NCBI RefSeq assembly: GCF_901933205.1 | Contig: NC_044574.1 | Span: forward strand, 49,633,609-49,697,608 | Direction: 5' to 3' | Length of the DNA: 64,000 nt | DNA from: Camarhynchus parvulus | Taxonomy: Eukaryota > Chordata > Aves > Passeriformes > Thraupidae | Program-made: the position numbers and the translations under genes | Part shown: one piece after another, positions 53,542-64,000 of the stretch | Position numbering within the stretch: position 1 is the stretch's first letter | How the letters are laid out: every line of letters begins with the position of its first letter | The notes under the pieces: generated by a model | Told to the model about the DNA's origin: nothing | Databases searched by the model: none | What the model saw: only the letters and a program-made list of their open reading frames with translations

Positions 53542-56500
53542 AATTGTGCGACACAAATAGTTTTAAAGGAGCTGTTAGCACATAGGAACTACCTTGAACT
53601 ATTCCCATGCAGTGCTCAGCAATCAGAAAACCAAACCAGAAAGAAAATTAGGTTACCCTACAAATCTGCTTCACCCATTTTTTGGTGTCCATATCCTCCA
53701 TACCAACTGCTCATCCCTAAAAAAATGGCTGAGGGTGAAGGAAGGCAGGAGGCAGAAAAACCAGAATATTCAAGAGGATGACATAACAGAAGACTATGCT
53801 TTTAAGCTTGGAAAAGAGGCATTTAATAGAAGAAAAAAAAGGTATCTATAAAATCACAAAGGACCTACAAACTGCAAACAGATAATGACTGCTCACTAAT
53901 TCTCACTAAATTCCTGAACAGCTTGCAATAAATGTCATCAAGAAATCAAGAATAATCTCCTTTCCAAACAAAAGGAAGGGTTGTTTTCTTTCAGCAAGAC
54001 TTTTAAACTGCAAAATTCTCTTGCCACAGAACACCTTCAAAGCCAAAAGTATTACAGTATTTAATAAGTGAATTAGAGCTTTCAGGAATTTTGTACATGA
54101 ATTGCTATTCAACACAGTTCAAATGCAGGCTATTTATTAAGTTCCTAAATTGCTGATTGCCATGGGAAAGAAGGATACATTCAAGGATTTTACAGTCTGA
54201 GATCATGAGCTTCATTTCTGGAAAGAAAAATGAGATACGTGGATCTTCACGTGAAAGTCTATGCTTCAGTCAGACTGAAGAAACAGATAATTCTTTCTCC
54301 ACAGCCCAACATGCAGAACAGCCACTACCCTGACGTCACAGCATTCCTCCAAATGCACATTGCAGAGTTCACCACTCATCCACTATTCCAGGACAAAATA
54401 CAACACTGAGATACAAAACCACTTTTCATTAGCTCTAGAAGCAGTTCACAGACACTGAAAATGCATCTTCCTGACAGATAAACCAATCCTAGAAGTCATA
54501 AATACTGGAGGATGCTAACGATTGGTTCCAATGCTTCAATAAATTTATTCCAAAAACTGATTACATAAAGCAAACAGTGTTTTCAAGTGTAATTACTTGG
54601 CAACTAAACAGATCTGCAGTGACTGAATACATTGCAAGAGATGGTCAGCAAACCAGCTGAATACTGCTTACCAAGACCTTCCCCTCCAGAAGCAGAACAC
54701 AAAAGCGACTGCCACCCAGGAGAGCCAATACTCCTGCCACACTCAGCACCCCTCCCTACACTGCCCTACAACTGCAATATGCAATCAGTAAAATTGAAGA
54801 AAAAGAACTCACATGAGCTATTTGCTGCCTTACAGTTTCCTGGGCACACAGCCTGGTGAGTTTTCATCAGTTCATGTATACTTATTTCTACACAAGGTTC
54901 CCCCAGTGGCAGGGTTTGTACCTATTACTCTAAACTCAGCACAAAAGCTGAGCACCTACAGTAACTTTAGCACAAATATAGACACTCCAGTCCAACACTT
55001 GTGCTAGACACAAGAGTATTCTACTGCTGGAGTCACTACGTGTCTTTTGCTGGTCTTTCTACTAGGCTTCAATGTCACAGATTCTTCTCTGAAAAATCAT
55101 TATTCATGAATGTGCTGCATCTCCACATTCTGTTCACAGTTATCACTTTTTCCCTTTTTGACCTGTAAAGTGACCAAAAAAAGTGTTCTATGCTAGATGT
55201 AACACAGAAAACATGCAGGTTAGGGTGACAAAGAAGAAGCAAAGGAGAGAAGGTATAGTGGAAAATTCTCACTTATTTAATCATTCAGAAGAAGATGACA
55301 AGAGCAGGTAGCCAAAAATGAGGTTAGATGACTAATTTCTACACAGTCTATCACTTTTCAAACAGATATCCAAATTCAGCAAAAAATTCCAGGTTATGTC
55401 AGGATTTCCTGTTCTTCAAACAATGCTTTTTAAAAAGCACGCCCTGCTTGTTTAACAAGAAGCGCTCCAAGGATGTGTTCTTTGAATTTTAATTTTTTTT
55501 TAACAGACCAGTTTCTTCCATCATATCAGTTGCAACAGCATCCACTTAAGGTGTAAACAGCAGTACTGTACAATGTATTCCAAAAAGCTATTAAAATATT
55601 CCTAGTCAGAATTCATGCCCTAAAAACATTATTGCATTATGCCGATGTAAAACATACTCCTTCAAAAGACTTTAAATTAAAGCTGAAGACCTTAAAATAT
55701 AAGTTCTATATAAAACTGCTAGAAATAATCAGGAATTTTGCTGAAGACAGCAAAACACGCTTGCCCACTAGATATAAATTGCAAAATCACTACAAACGTG
55801 AAAGAATAGACTTCTTTGTCTAGACTCATGTCCTATCAGTTTTATAGAATCAAGTAAATCCCAAAGTAGTGTCATACTACAGTACATAATAATCTGGTGA
55901 CTGGTGCCACTGCCTTTAGTAGGAACTCTCACCCTGACAAATGAAATATCTGACTGAAGTACAACAGACATGGATAACTGTAACTAAACCGAGCAGAACA
56001 GCATCACGCTTGTTTGTTTAAAATAAATTATAAAAAAATGCCCCAAAATTCCTCCACAGCTACTTGCAGGCAGATTGGAGAAGAACTGTCTGTAGTGCCA
56101 CTGCTTCCAAGGAACTCTAAAACTGTTACAGACAGCAGAAGAGCCTTGGGATTTGATCAGCAAGTACTACATGCTGAACATTTACATATACATGGATCAT
56201 GCCCTAAGTCTAGCATCAACATTTACAGTCACAGATCTACCCTGTGCAGAGAATACAGAATGGAAGTCTGTGTAACACAAGCCATAAATTTAATCCTGTA
56301 CTTCCCTTCACCAAGTCCACAACTTCTTGCTGAATTAAGAGTGAACTTTAAAGGTACCATCAGTTCCTTCTGATCAGTACCATCAGAAATTAAATATCTT
56401 CAATTTCTACCAGCACTACACATCAAAATGGATGTATCACATAATCTGCCTCTTCATCTGACCTGCCCCAACTCCTCCAGAGTATCAAAGTCTTTAGACA

Positions 56501-57999
56501 AACCACCCAAAGCAACACTACCCATGCTGCCTTGCCCTGCCAAATCCTAAAACCTCTGTCACAACCAATCTATAAAGACAAAAGTGTGCTGCTACACCCT
56601 TTCCTGCTCTAATACAAGGTTTCAAAAACTGAAAAAGACAAATCTTTTCCAAAGCAAAAGATCAATTTTCTATTCAGCCTCTCACTGTCAAACTTTCTTC
56701 CATTTAATTTGGATTTTCAGTCAGCAGTTCCCAAGATCAGGCTGACTCCAGCAGAAAACAGACCAAAGTAATTACTTCCTGTAAGTCCCATACTAGACTC
56801 CAGTTACTGACTGGAGCTAAACTTACTTTTCTATTCAACATTGTCATAGTAGACTGTAACTGGAACCTACTATATCAATGGATCTCTTCCCACATACTGC
56901 TGCATAAGCAACTATATTCAATTTCTATAGAATATTCTCCATGTTTTACTTTTGATACAGAGATTAAATCACATTGCTTGTAAAAACAAGAAACAGACTG
57001 AAAATTATATTCTGGTGTTTCCTCCAGTTTTCTTTCACTCAATTTCTGGCGTTTATTTTTAAGTAATTACTTAAATATTGCAATAAAGCTAATGCAAGAT
57101 TTCATTCTGTAACTTTTGTAGCTTTCTATGAAGGAATTCTATGTAATAAAACTTTCAGGAAAAAAGATATTATCTGAAAGTGTGATAACTGTGACTTGTT
57201 ATCTGGATAACACATAGAACATATAGTTCATGATCTTAACTGAAGTACCGAAAAGTCAGGCTTTCCTTTACATGTTTGATTAAAAAGAAATGGTGAGCAG
57301 ATAATTTTATTCAGGTTAGTGGAAGTTAAAAGAGTGTAAGCTCAAGAAACTGCTTTGAGTGTAAAAAAATAAAAATACAAGTTCCCATTTAGAAACAAAG
57401 TACTACTAAGTACAGGGAAAAACCACAGAGGTTAAAGACATCCTGACTGAAAAGCTCTTTGTATGTTCTCAACAAATTTTAAACAGTTGAAGCGTTCAAT
57501 TTTATTTGAAATTGCTTTGGCTCCAGGCTAAAAAACACATACTGAAGATAGATCACCACTGAACAACGGTGTCCTGTAAATTGTACTGGAAAGCTCCAAA
57601 GGACTGAGTTGTTTCTCCATGCTGCATGGAATGAAAGGTTTACCATCTTCCAAACCACTACTACAACATATAGAGCAGCCAAAAAAACAAAGACTTTATC
57701 TAGTAAAGCTAGTTTTCCTGACAGCAACCAAGAAAGACAAACCTACATATTCCAGATTTTAAATACTGTAATTTAACAAACAAGGAGACATCATCCAATT
57801 TCTCCAGGATAGATTTTCTGATGTAAGTTCCGCAAACTTTACAGCCAAGAAAAAGTTAAATTACTATCACTATACCTACCTGCTAGATTAAAAGTAGTAC
57901 ACTTTTAACACAACCCAAGTTCAGCACATAAACAATTACAATTAGCTTCACAAAACATAATCAGGTAAAATTTCAACCTAACAAGTGACAGACACTTAC

Positions 58000-58224
58000 C
58001 AATACACACATCTATTTTGCCCTTGATAGCAGCCTCATGCAAAGGAGTGTAGTTCCAGTTGTCCCTAGCGTTTGGGTCAGCCCCCTGACACAGCAGCAGG
58101 CTGACCACCTCTGCGTGGCCAAAGGAGCAGGCGTTGTGCAGGGGTATCAGTCCTCCATCGTCGCGAGCATGAACATTGGCTCCTGTCTGCAGCAAGTGCT
58201 CTACAACATCCTTCCTTCCAAAAC
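58000..58224 (-). CDS. TNKS: TNKS exon (probably exon 2): ankyrin repeats of ARC1
   Basis: This 225-nt internal exon has acceptor ...ctgttgcag and donor gtaag. It enters and leaves in phase 1, so it takes 2 nt of a split Gly codon from the previous exon, 74 full codons, and 1 nt of a split Val codon. The peptide starts [20 protein letters not shown], contains [20 protein letters not shown] and [20 protein letters not shown], and ends KGKIDVCI. These are two full ankyrin units and part of another. By analogy with published tankyrase ARC structures, the ligand pocket is present. F1 and F34 of the exon match the aromatic pair that holds the ligand glycine, and D54, W56, Y58 and E63 match the acidic and aromatic cradle for the ligand arginine. 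The sequence is intact, with no stop or frameshift. A Thr follows HLLQ where I remember Met in human TNKS. The numbering assumes that the human exon 1, which carries the HPS region, is a single upstream exon here too. Confidence 0.97.
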
Positions 58225-60543
58225 CTGCAACAGAACATACTTCTGTTCATTTGTCTGGCAAAACAATACCATTGAGTACCTAAAACCGTTCACTCTTGGT
58301 TCACTGTACATTATTCATGTTCCTCATCTACTTGGTTAATTTCACCATAAAGTCAGACTCTGTTCACCTGCTCAAACCACAGCTGGACAATTCACTTACA
58401 GTCATGAAAGAACGGAACTATGTTGTACCAGAGCCTGTCACTCCATCTCATAAAGACATTCTACAAAGGCTGAGCATGCTGAATGATGAGAGAGGGATGC
58501 AAGGAAAGCAACAGAAGCATCAGTTGTACCCTATGTTACCTATGCCCACTAGGGTTTCCACTTTAAACCTTCCTTCAGTTAGTCAAAAGCTTTCACATGG
58601 TAATAGTTAAGACACACAATTCTTTGCCAAATTTTCAGAAAGTTTAGTAAAAAACTGACTTCCCTGAAGAGCTGGAAGAATGCTTTCGCTGGTGAGTAAA
58701 TGCATCAACTAGTCAATTTGATCAGTATAAGTCCAGCTGAACTGTTTCACCCATCACCCAATTAATGACACTTTATCTCAACACAGCAAGAACTCCTCCA
58801 AATGCCAATTCCAATCTCTGCAAAGCTGCTATGTGCACAGTTTGACTTATGACACAGAAGACTTATGATTCTCCTTAGGTGTTTTTCCTCCTCCTTTCAC
58901 CTCCTTGATTTAAGAACAAGATTCCAAAAGGAGATAAATTTTATAGAAGTGTATAATCACAGGTTAATCACATCTGTAGGTATCACCAGGACCTTAAGCA
59001 AAGCTGGAAAGATGTGTTTATTAAATGCAATCCCACTTGTTAGAGCACTAAACATAGTTTATATGGGAATAGAAGCCCTTGAGGTAGAGGAGCACTCTTA
59101 GAGACATGACCTTTTGAAAACTGTCTTATGCTATAAGCAAAGGGGGAAATAAGTCCAAGCTAAGTCATTGCGTGTCACTGCTTTACTACAGCACACACCA
59201 GGATCAGACCTTTTCCCTAAAGCTTTCCCAAGCACTTCTCCCACGCCACTAGACAGAAAACAATCAAACTGAGTGATTTAACTAAGTAAACTGAAAAGCC
59301 TTCAAGCTGGGAAAAAGTGCACATGGCGCACTATTACTGAAGGTCTAAGATTTTGCACTTATATCCTCTTGTAAATTCCTTCAAAAAAAATTTCAATGGG
59401 AAGGAGATATATTGCACAAAGTATTAGAAGATAATTCAAGAGAACAAGTTACTAGTCACAAAGAAAGCAAGTTGAAACTTTCTACTAATACACTTGTGAC
59501 ACTAACAGAGTTCACGTACCACAAATGCTGCCAAAAACATATAAGAAAATCTTTCAAAGTCACAGACAGTAATTTATCAATTCATCTTTTTTTTTACATG
59601 AAAAAACGTGCATTTTGTGAGCTCTGAGGCTGTAAGACTGCCAGGATGTATCCTAATTCACTACACAATTTCCATTCTTCATTGTATCCATATGAATCCA
59701 GCTGAAAATTATTAACTCCATTTTAAGTCACAGAAGGCAGAATTGAACAGTGCCTTAGTGCCTTGGCTTTACAAACACCTGTGTGAAGTCAGACATCTCT
59801 CCTATGACAAGGACATAGGGTACACCTGCAACAAGTTGAGTCAGACTAGTGTCAGAGTGATGTCTCAAGCAAAGCTTTCCAGAGCAATGTAATCTAATTT
59901 GCTCTACATTGCAGCACAGGTGGAGTGCTTGATTCAGGTGTCTCTGCACAGAGTGGAAGTGTGTCATAAGTTACCAACTACCTCTTGCCACGTCCTGGCT
60001 CTCCCTCAAGGAACACTCAGTAACTACTTAGATCAGCTCTGCCTCTGCAGTTGCTTATCTTACTCATATATGTCAAAGCAGCTTGTATTTTTATGATTAA
60101 CAGCTTGCTAGCTGACAAATCAACTTGAGCAGCTCTCCAACTCTGACCACTGGCTACTTCCCAACCCAAGTGAGATCCCTTTGCCTTCAGGATTAAAGTT
60201 GTATACTCCAGAAATTTTCTAGAGCATAGCTATTTATGCTAGCCTTCACAAAGTGATTAGACTTCCAACAGTTGTTACTAGTGATATCAAAGGCATGCTT
60301 AGAAAAAAACTGCTTTCCCCCAACAGCTTTTTGCCATTACTACGCACATAAGCAGAAAGAAAAGAAGCTCTATCACTGATGTTTTAACAACTCACCTTAA
60401 ATCAGGTTTCTCCAAGCCTGAAATTCAGTGAGACCAAGAACATTCCACTCTGCGATCCTAGTTCCATAACTTCCAAAAGCCCTTCCTGGAAGCTTCTACC
60501 TCTTCTTGGTACAGAAGTGGGCATTAAGCCACAGTTCAGTGGC

Positions 60544-60595
60544 TTATTAGTAGTACTCTCTATATACTCTCAATTATTAGTAGTACTCTCTATAT
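60544..60595. repeat. Partial tandem duplication, 30-bp period
   Basis: A 22-bp sequence starting TTATTAGTAGTACTCTCTAT is repeated exactly at 60544 and 60574, which suggests a recent slippage duplication. Confidence 0.92.
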
Positions 60596-61689
60596 CCCTG
60601 GATAAAACACTAGAAAGAGAACACCTGTAAACCTAGAAGAATGTGTTGCACAAGAATGTGAGGAGCTAACTTCCTGATGAAAAAAAAGTTTAACTTCCCC
60701 TAAAATGGGTGTGGAACTGGTCAAGCTTATGACTGTGGCTATATGAAGTAATTGAGTAGGACTCAGCTTATTTCTACCAGGTCCATCCACCTAGTCACTT
60801 CTGACAGAGGTGCTATTATTAATGATTTAGCAGCAAGGACTGAGTCTAAAAATGTATGAACCAAGGCGTCAGCAGGAAATACATATGTATCCTTTTACAG
60901 GGCTCAACGTTGTTTCAGAAGGGAAAAAGCACATCTGTTCCCAAGCTGGCTTTAGGAATAAGCCTACATTTCAGACAAATGCTCACAGGAGTCCTCCCCG
61001 TCCAGGTATATTAATGGTAGAAAAGCCACAGAAAATCAACTTTGGTATGTGAGCGCTCTGCATGGATGATGACACACACAGAGTCATGAATGCACCACTG
61101 TCAGCCTGCTTCAAACATAATAGACCAACACAGGCACTTCAACTCTCAAAGCACAGAATGATGCACAGGATATATCTTAGGCTGAGAAGGCACACCATAT
61201 CCCATACAAACTGTACCTAAAATGTGACACCTCATCACAGACTAAAATCTCCCAACTATTAAAAAAAGTCAATAGCATTCCCAACAGGAAAAAAAATTCT
61301 ACCTCTCACATACACACAGAAAAACCAAATTATTTTGTTATGCTGGCAAAAGAGGTATTTCAGCAACTATGTGTCAACAACACCATCAAATGCAGAATTG
61401 TTGGGCCAGTTTACAAGAACAGTAAACACTGTCCTTACAAGTATTTTCAGCTACTGAGGGGCATATAGTACAGTAAAGGTGTTCCTATTTTGGTGAAATA
61501 AACAATGACAGTTAAGATCTTTCTCTAAGGAAAAGAGGTAATGTTTAGATCAAAGGAATGCAGTCTAAAGACAAGTGAGTGAAAAAGTTTGTCTTATTCA
61601 ACCCAGTCTGAAGAAGAAAATCGCTAAGCAGAACACAGAATATTCCAGTGAAGAGGGTGCAAAGTACAAGAGAAAACAAGTTACTTCTA

Positions 61690-61930
61690 GCACAAGTTAA
61701 CAGCTCTATTATTTAATGAACTCCTCAGCACAGGATTGTTGTCAGTTTATTGCAAAAGTTCCATGCGTTCTTGGTGATTTCTCGTGGGCAGCTTCTCACA
61801 GCACTGACTCCTTCTTCTTCAGAAAGCAACCAGTAAACTCCAGCTCTCTGCAGCGCACAACCAACAAACTCCAACTCTTTTGTAGCACTCATCTTCTTAC
61901 AGCTGCAGCTCCTCAGGTGTGAGACTGCCT
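61690..61930 (-). mobile_element. Possible LTR-like repeat (weak candidate)
   Basis: On the minus strand the segment reads gagctgcagctgtaagaaga, repeated tggagtttgttgg / tggagtttactgg phrases, gctgcccacgagaaatcacc, then tgcaataaactgacaac with an AATAAA signal. This style resembles the end of a bird LTR, but I could not place it in a family or define its ends. It could also be unique sequence. Confidence 0.35.
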
Positions 61931-62443
61931 TCTGCACTATTTTCTTACATTCTATCCCTCCACACAGGATGACCCTCTAATAACATTTAAAAATTGGGTT
62001 TTGTTCAGACAATTGCTAAGCTACAAACTCCAAGTAGAGTACTCAGAGAAGTATCATATGAAGAGGGTAAGTGTTTAACTCTTCCCTAGGTATCTGCTTT
62101 TGGCCACCAGTATGGATAAAAAGTTAAGCCAAACATACCTTCGTCCATGCTTAGCACAGATTTTTTTTATTTTTTAGCAAGCTAGTTTTTATTGAAAAAA
62201 AATGAATGTAAAAGCTATGCACACATTAATACCTCCACTTAATTTCTTCTTTTTTTTGGTACATGTTTTAAAGTCACTCAATCACTTTCAAGTCTTTAAA
62301 ACCTGGGGTTTGGGTGCTGCTGGACAATATCCAAAGCCTGCACTGGTACCAGAGACACAAATATCCTGCAACCCATACAGCAGCTGAGACAGTACTGAGT
62401 TTTCCTCTGTCCAAGCAAGGAGGATGAAAGGAAAATTATGCTT

Positions 62444-63082
62444 TGCTCAACTCTCGGGGTCTCCCGCTGGTCAGAGTGACCCCAAGAAAAGTTAGAAAGG
62501 CTCTTTTCCCAGTCCGGCACTTGAAGAAGGAGTCAGAGCTCTTCAATTCTCAGTCTCAAGGTTGTTTATTGTACCTTATCTATAAAATATTTTCTCCTGT
62601 CCAGCTGAGGTCCGCTCAGCAAGACAGTCCCGGGCACTCTGCCTGCCCCTGGGGCAGTGTTGTCTTTATACTAAAAACTACATGTACAATGTTTACAATT
62701 ACTTCCCAATACCTATCATCTATGTTAGACAGTGAGCTTCTACTCTAAACCAATCTAAAAGGGCCAACATCACAGCAGAAGATGGAAGCCAAGAAGAAGA
62801 AGGAAAGGCTGGACATGCCCAGATTCCTCCATCTTGCCCCCTGAACCCCCATGCTAAAAACCTCAAAATCTACTTTTTCACCCTGTGATAAATTCACTAT
62901 CATTCTACTTAAACTGTCGTGGCCTGCAGATCTTCATCTAGGTTGATAACTTGCTCCACAGGTCATAATCAAAACCACAGGCGTCTTGGGCTCTGTGCCA
63001 GGGTCTCTGAGCCCCCTGGCAGGGGTCTTGGCTGCTCAGGACATCACATCCAGAGGGATGTCCTGGGTTCTGATGCTCAACT
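62444..63082 (-). mobile_element. Solo LTR of a songbird-type endogenous retrovirus
   Basis: Read on the minus strand this has a full LTR order. A U3 begins near 63073. A TATA-like tataaagac lies near 62670. A canonical AATAAA poly(A) signal lies near 62565 (aataaacaaccttgagac). A short R/U5 runs through tgaagagctctgactccttc and gggtcactctgaccagcggg to about 62453. The text matches a common zebra-finch-type ERVL LTR as I remember it. TGCTCAACT occurs at both edges (62444-62452 and 63074-63082), which may be or may include the target duplication. A 9-bp inverted repeat (63037-63045 and 63057-63065) sits near the U3 end. No internal retroviral sequence or second LTR is seen, so it is a solo LTR. 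It lies in the TNKS sense orientation in intron 1. Confidence 0.78.
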
Positions 63083-64000
63083 TCTTCTCGCTTGCAAGAG
63101 AGGCATCTATAACTGTAATATCACCTCAGTAGTAATTTCTCCTTTATTAATAGCTAACCAAAGCAGGTCAGATTTATTCAGCACACTACTTGCCACTTCA
63201 GCACAGAGCTGAAGAACCACCTCCCCTTTATTCAGTTCAATTGACACTTCAGGTATCCCATACAGAGAAAATGTGGTTAAAACTGTTGCTCCAATTTGAT
63301 GTGGCCATGTACAATTTATCTGGAAGTGAATAATGGACAGGTGACTCCGACTTCTAGAAACAGATTCAGACCTATCCCCAGTTTTTTAAATAATTGGTAA
63401 CAGATTTAATCTCTTGTCCTACCTCCAGCTTACACCTATGCCAAGGATTCTGAATGCTCTCAGAAGTCCCTCTTTTTATAGTCCTGCCACAAGAAAGGAT
63501 GTAGAGGTGATTTTCAAATCAGAAACCTTGCAAAGCTTAAGGAAACCCAAACTTAGTACTTTTTACAAGGAACTATAACTGGGGAAATTATCCTTCCCTA
63601 TTACAGTAAAAGAACTTAACTGCCTGGCATTGCTGCCAAGATAGACATCTGAAAAAACAGCTGAGAAGTCAAGTAGCCAGTGGGAGGGGGAAGGAAAAAA
63701 AATAAATAAAATTCAGTCCCAAAAACGGGAAATGAAGAAGAAATTAGAAGAAGAATTTCTCTTTCACAAATCACAACATCAGAAGTAAAATTCTATTCAT
63801 CTAAGACTTTAGCTTCAAGAAGTTTGAAAAAAACAGTTTAAAACAACAACATCCTGCACTCTCATCCACCCATTCCCCTACTGAAGCCCATACAATTCAC
63901 ACCTAGGTATGGCTCACAAACATGGGCTATTATCCAAAAAACAGCTTCCTATACACAGCAGACTGTTATGCTCATAAGCAAACAGGTTTTATTTTACCTT

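Larger units (their letters stand above)
38966..57999 (-). other. TNKS: TNKS intron 2 (about 19.0 kb)
   Basis: The donor is GTAAG from 57999 downward and the acceptor is CACAG ending at 38966. The intron contains the long pyrimidine/T tract at 39092-39161, a (TA)n(CA)n patch near 40.16-40.19 kb, a 1.25-kb decayed CR1 at 44.15-45.40 kb, further CR1 tails at 46.49-46.57 and 47.27-47.50 kb, a three-copy 17-18-bp repeat at 52.5 kb and a T/A hairpin at 53.51-53.54 kb. I recognise nothing functional in the stretches 39.3-44.1, 47.6-52.5 and 53.6-58.0 kb. Confidence 0.88.
1..64000 (-). other. TNKS: Partial tankyrase-1 (TNKS) transcription unit, internal exons 2-5 and introns
   Basis: The whole window lies inside one gene read on the minus strand. 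Four exons in descending coordinate order encode consecutive tankyrase ankyrin sequence with matching splice phases. Tankyrase-1 is a poly(ADP-ribose) polymerase of the cytosol, Golgi, centrosome and telomeres. Its ankyrin clusters recruit partners such as AXIN, TRF1 and NuMA, and its C-terminal PARP domain modifies them (family knowledge). Neither the first exon nor the SAM and PARP exons are present here. The paralogue was chosen by residues: [17 protein letters not shown] and [16 protein letters not shown] fit TNKS. As I recall it, TNKS2 reads VQARDD, VNLLLRHGADP and AEPTIRNTDGRTALDL at these places. No second gene was recognised on either strand. Confidence 0.95.
58225..64000 (-). other. 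TNKS: TNKS intron 1, 3' part (at least 5.8 kb)
   Basis: This runs from the acceptor before exon 2 to the window edge. It includes a partial tandem duplication at 60.54-60.60 kb, a weak LTR candidate at 61.69-61.93 kb and a well-formed LTR at 62.44-63.08 kb, both read on the minus strand. The first coding exon (HPS region) is not present. The sequence 63.1-64.0 kb shows nothing I recognise. Confidence 0.85.

Noticed and set aside
56014..56373. 119-codon plus-strand open frame
   Set aside because: No recognised family and no sign of coding bias; taken as chance within intron 2.
57905..58195. 96-codon minus-strand frame starting inside exon 2
   Set aside because: The apparent Met start (LLQ preceded by TTG/ATG context) is in the repeat, and the tail beyond 58000 is intron. 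The true unit is the spliced exon 58000-58224.
1..64000. Search for an undescribed system, CRISPR array, tRNA cluster or second gene
   Set aside because: By eye on both strands only TNKS exons, CR1, LTR pieces and simple repeats could be supported. Intronic microRNAs or conserved enhancers cannot be judged without folding or alignment.

Overview
This window is vertebrate nuclear DNA, almost certainly from a bird and probably a songbird. It is AT-rich and intron-dominated. It carries many CR1 LINE fragments, including the typical CR1 3' tails ending near ATTCTATGAT or TTCTGTGA, and several LTR pieces that resemble bird and passerine endogenous retroviral LTRs. There are no bacterial operons, no CRISPR arrays and no rRNA or tRNA genes that I can see.

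The only gene I can support is tankyrase-1 (TNKS, PARP5A) on the minus strand. Four internal exons lie in the window, in transcript order: 58000-58224 (probably exon 2), 38870-38965 (exon 3), 1482-1518 (exon 4, 37 nt) and 545-620 (exon 5). All have GT donors and AG acceptors, and the phases join exactly. Together they give 434 nt, or 144 complete codons, in one unbroken frame. The protein stretch covers most of ankyrin-repeat cluster 1 (ARC1, a ligand-binding module) and the first part of ARC2, roughly residues 225-368 of the human protein as I remember its numbering. Residues match TNKS rather than TNKS2. The HPS region with the start codon lies beyond position 64000. The rest of the ankyrin clusters, the SAM domain and the PARP catalytic domain lie below position 1.

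Layout: 1-544 is the start of intron 5, 621-1481 is intron 4 (861 bp), 1519-38869 is intron 3 (37.4 kb), 38966-57999 is intron 2 (19.0 kb), and 58225-64000 is the 3' part of intron 1. The introns hold CR1 fragments (about 5.6, 10.7, 21.3, 36.2, 44.1-45.4, 46.5 and 47.3 kb), LTR sequences (17.8-18.1, 23.9-24.3 and 62.4-63.1 kb, and a weak candidate at 61.7-61.9 kb), short tandem duplications and A- or T-rich tracts. The other open reading frames are short and unspliced, resemble nothing I know, and look like chance.

I do not see a previously undescribed biological system. The most useful second looks are the exon architecture of ARC1 (the pocket residues sit in one frame-neutral exon), the 37-nt exon at the ARC1/ARC2 junction, the long purine tract just upstream of exon 3, and the LTR insertions, one with 9-bp flanking direct repeats.
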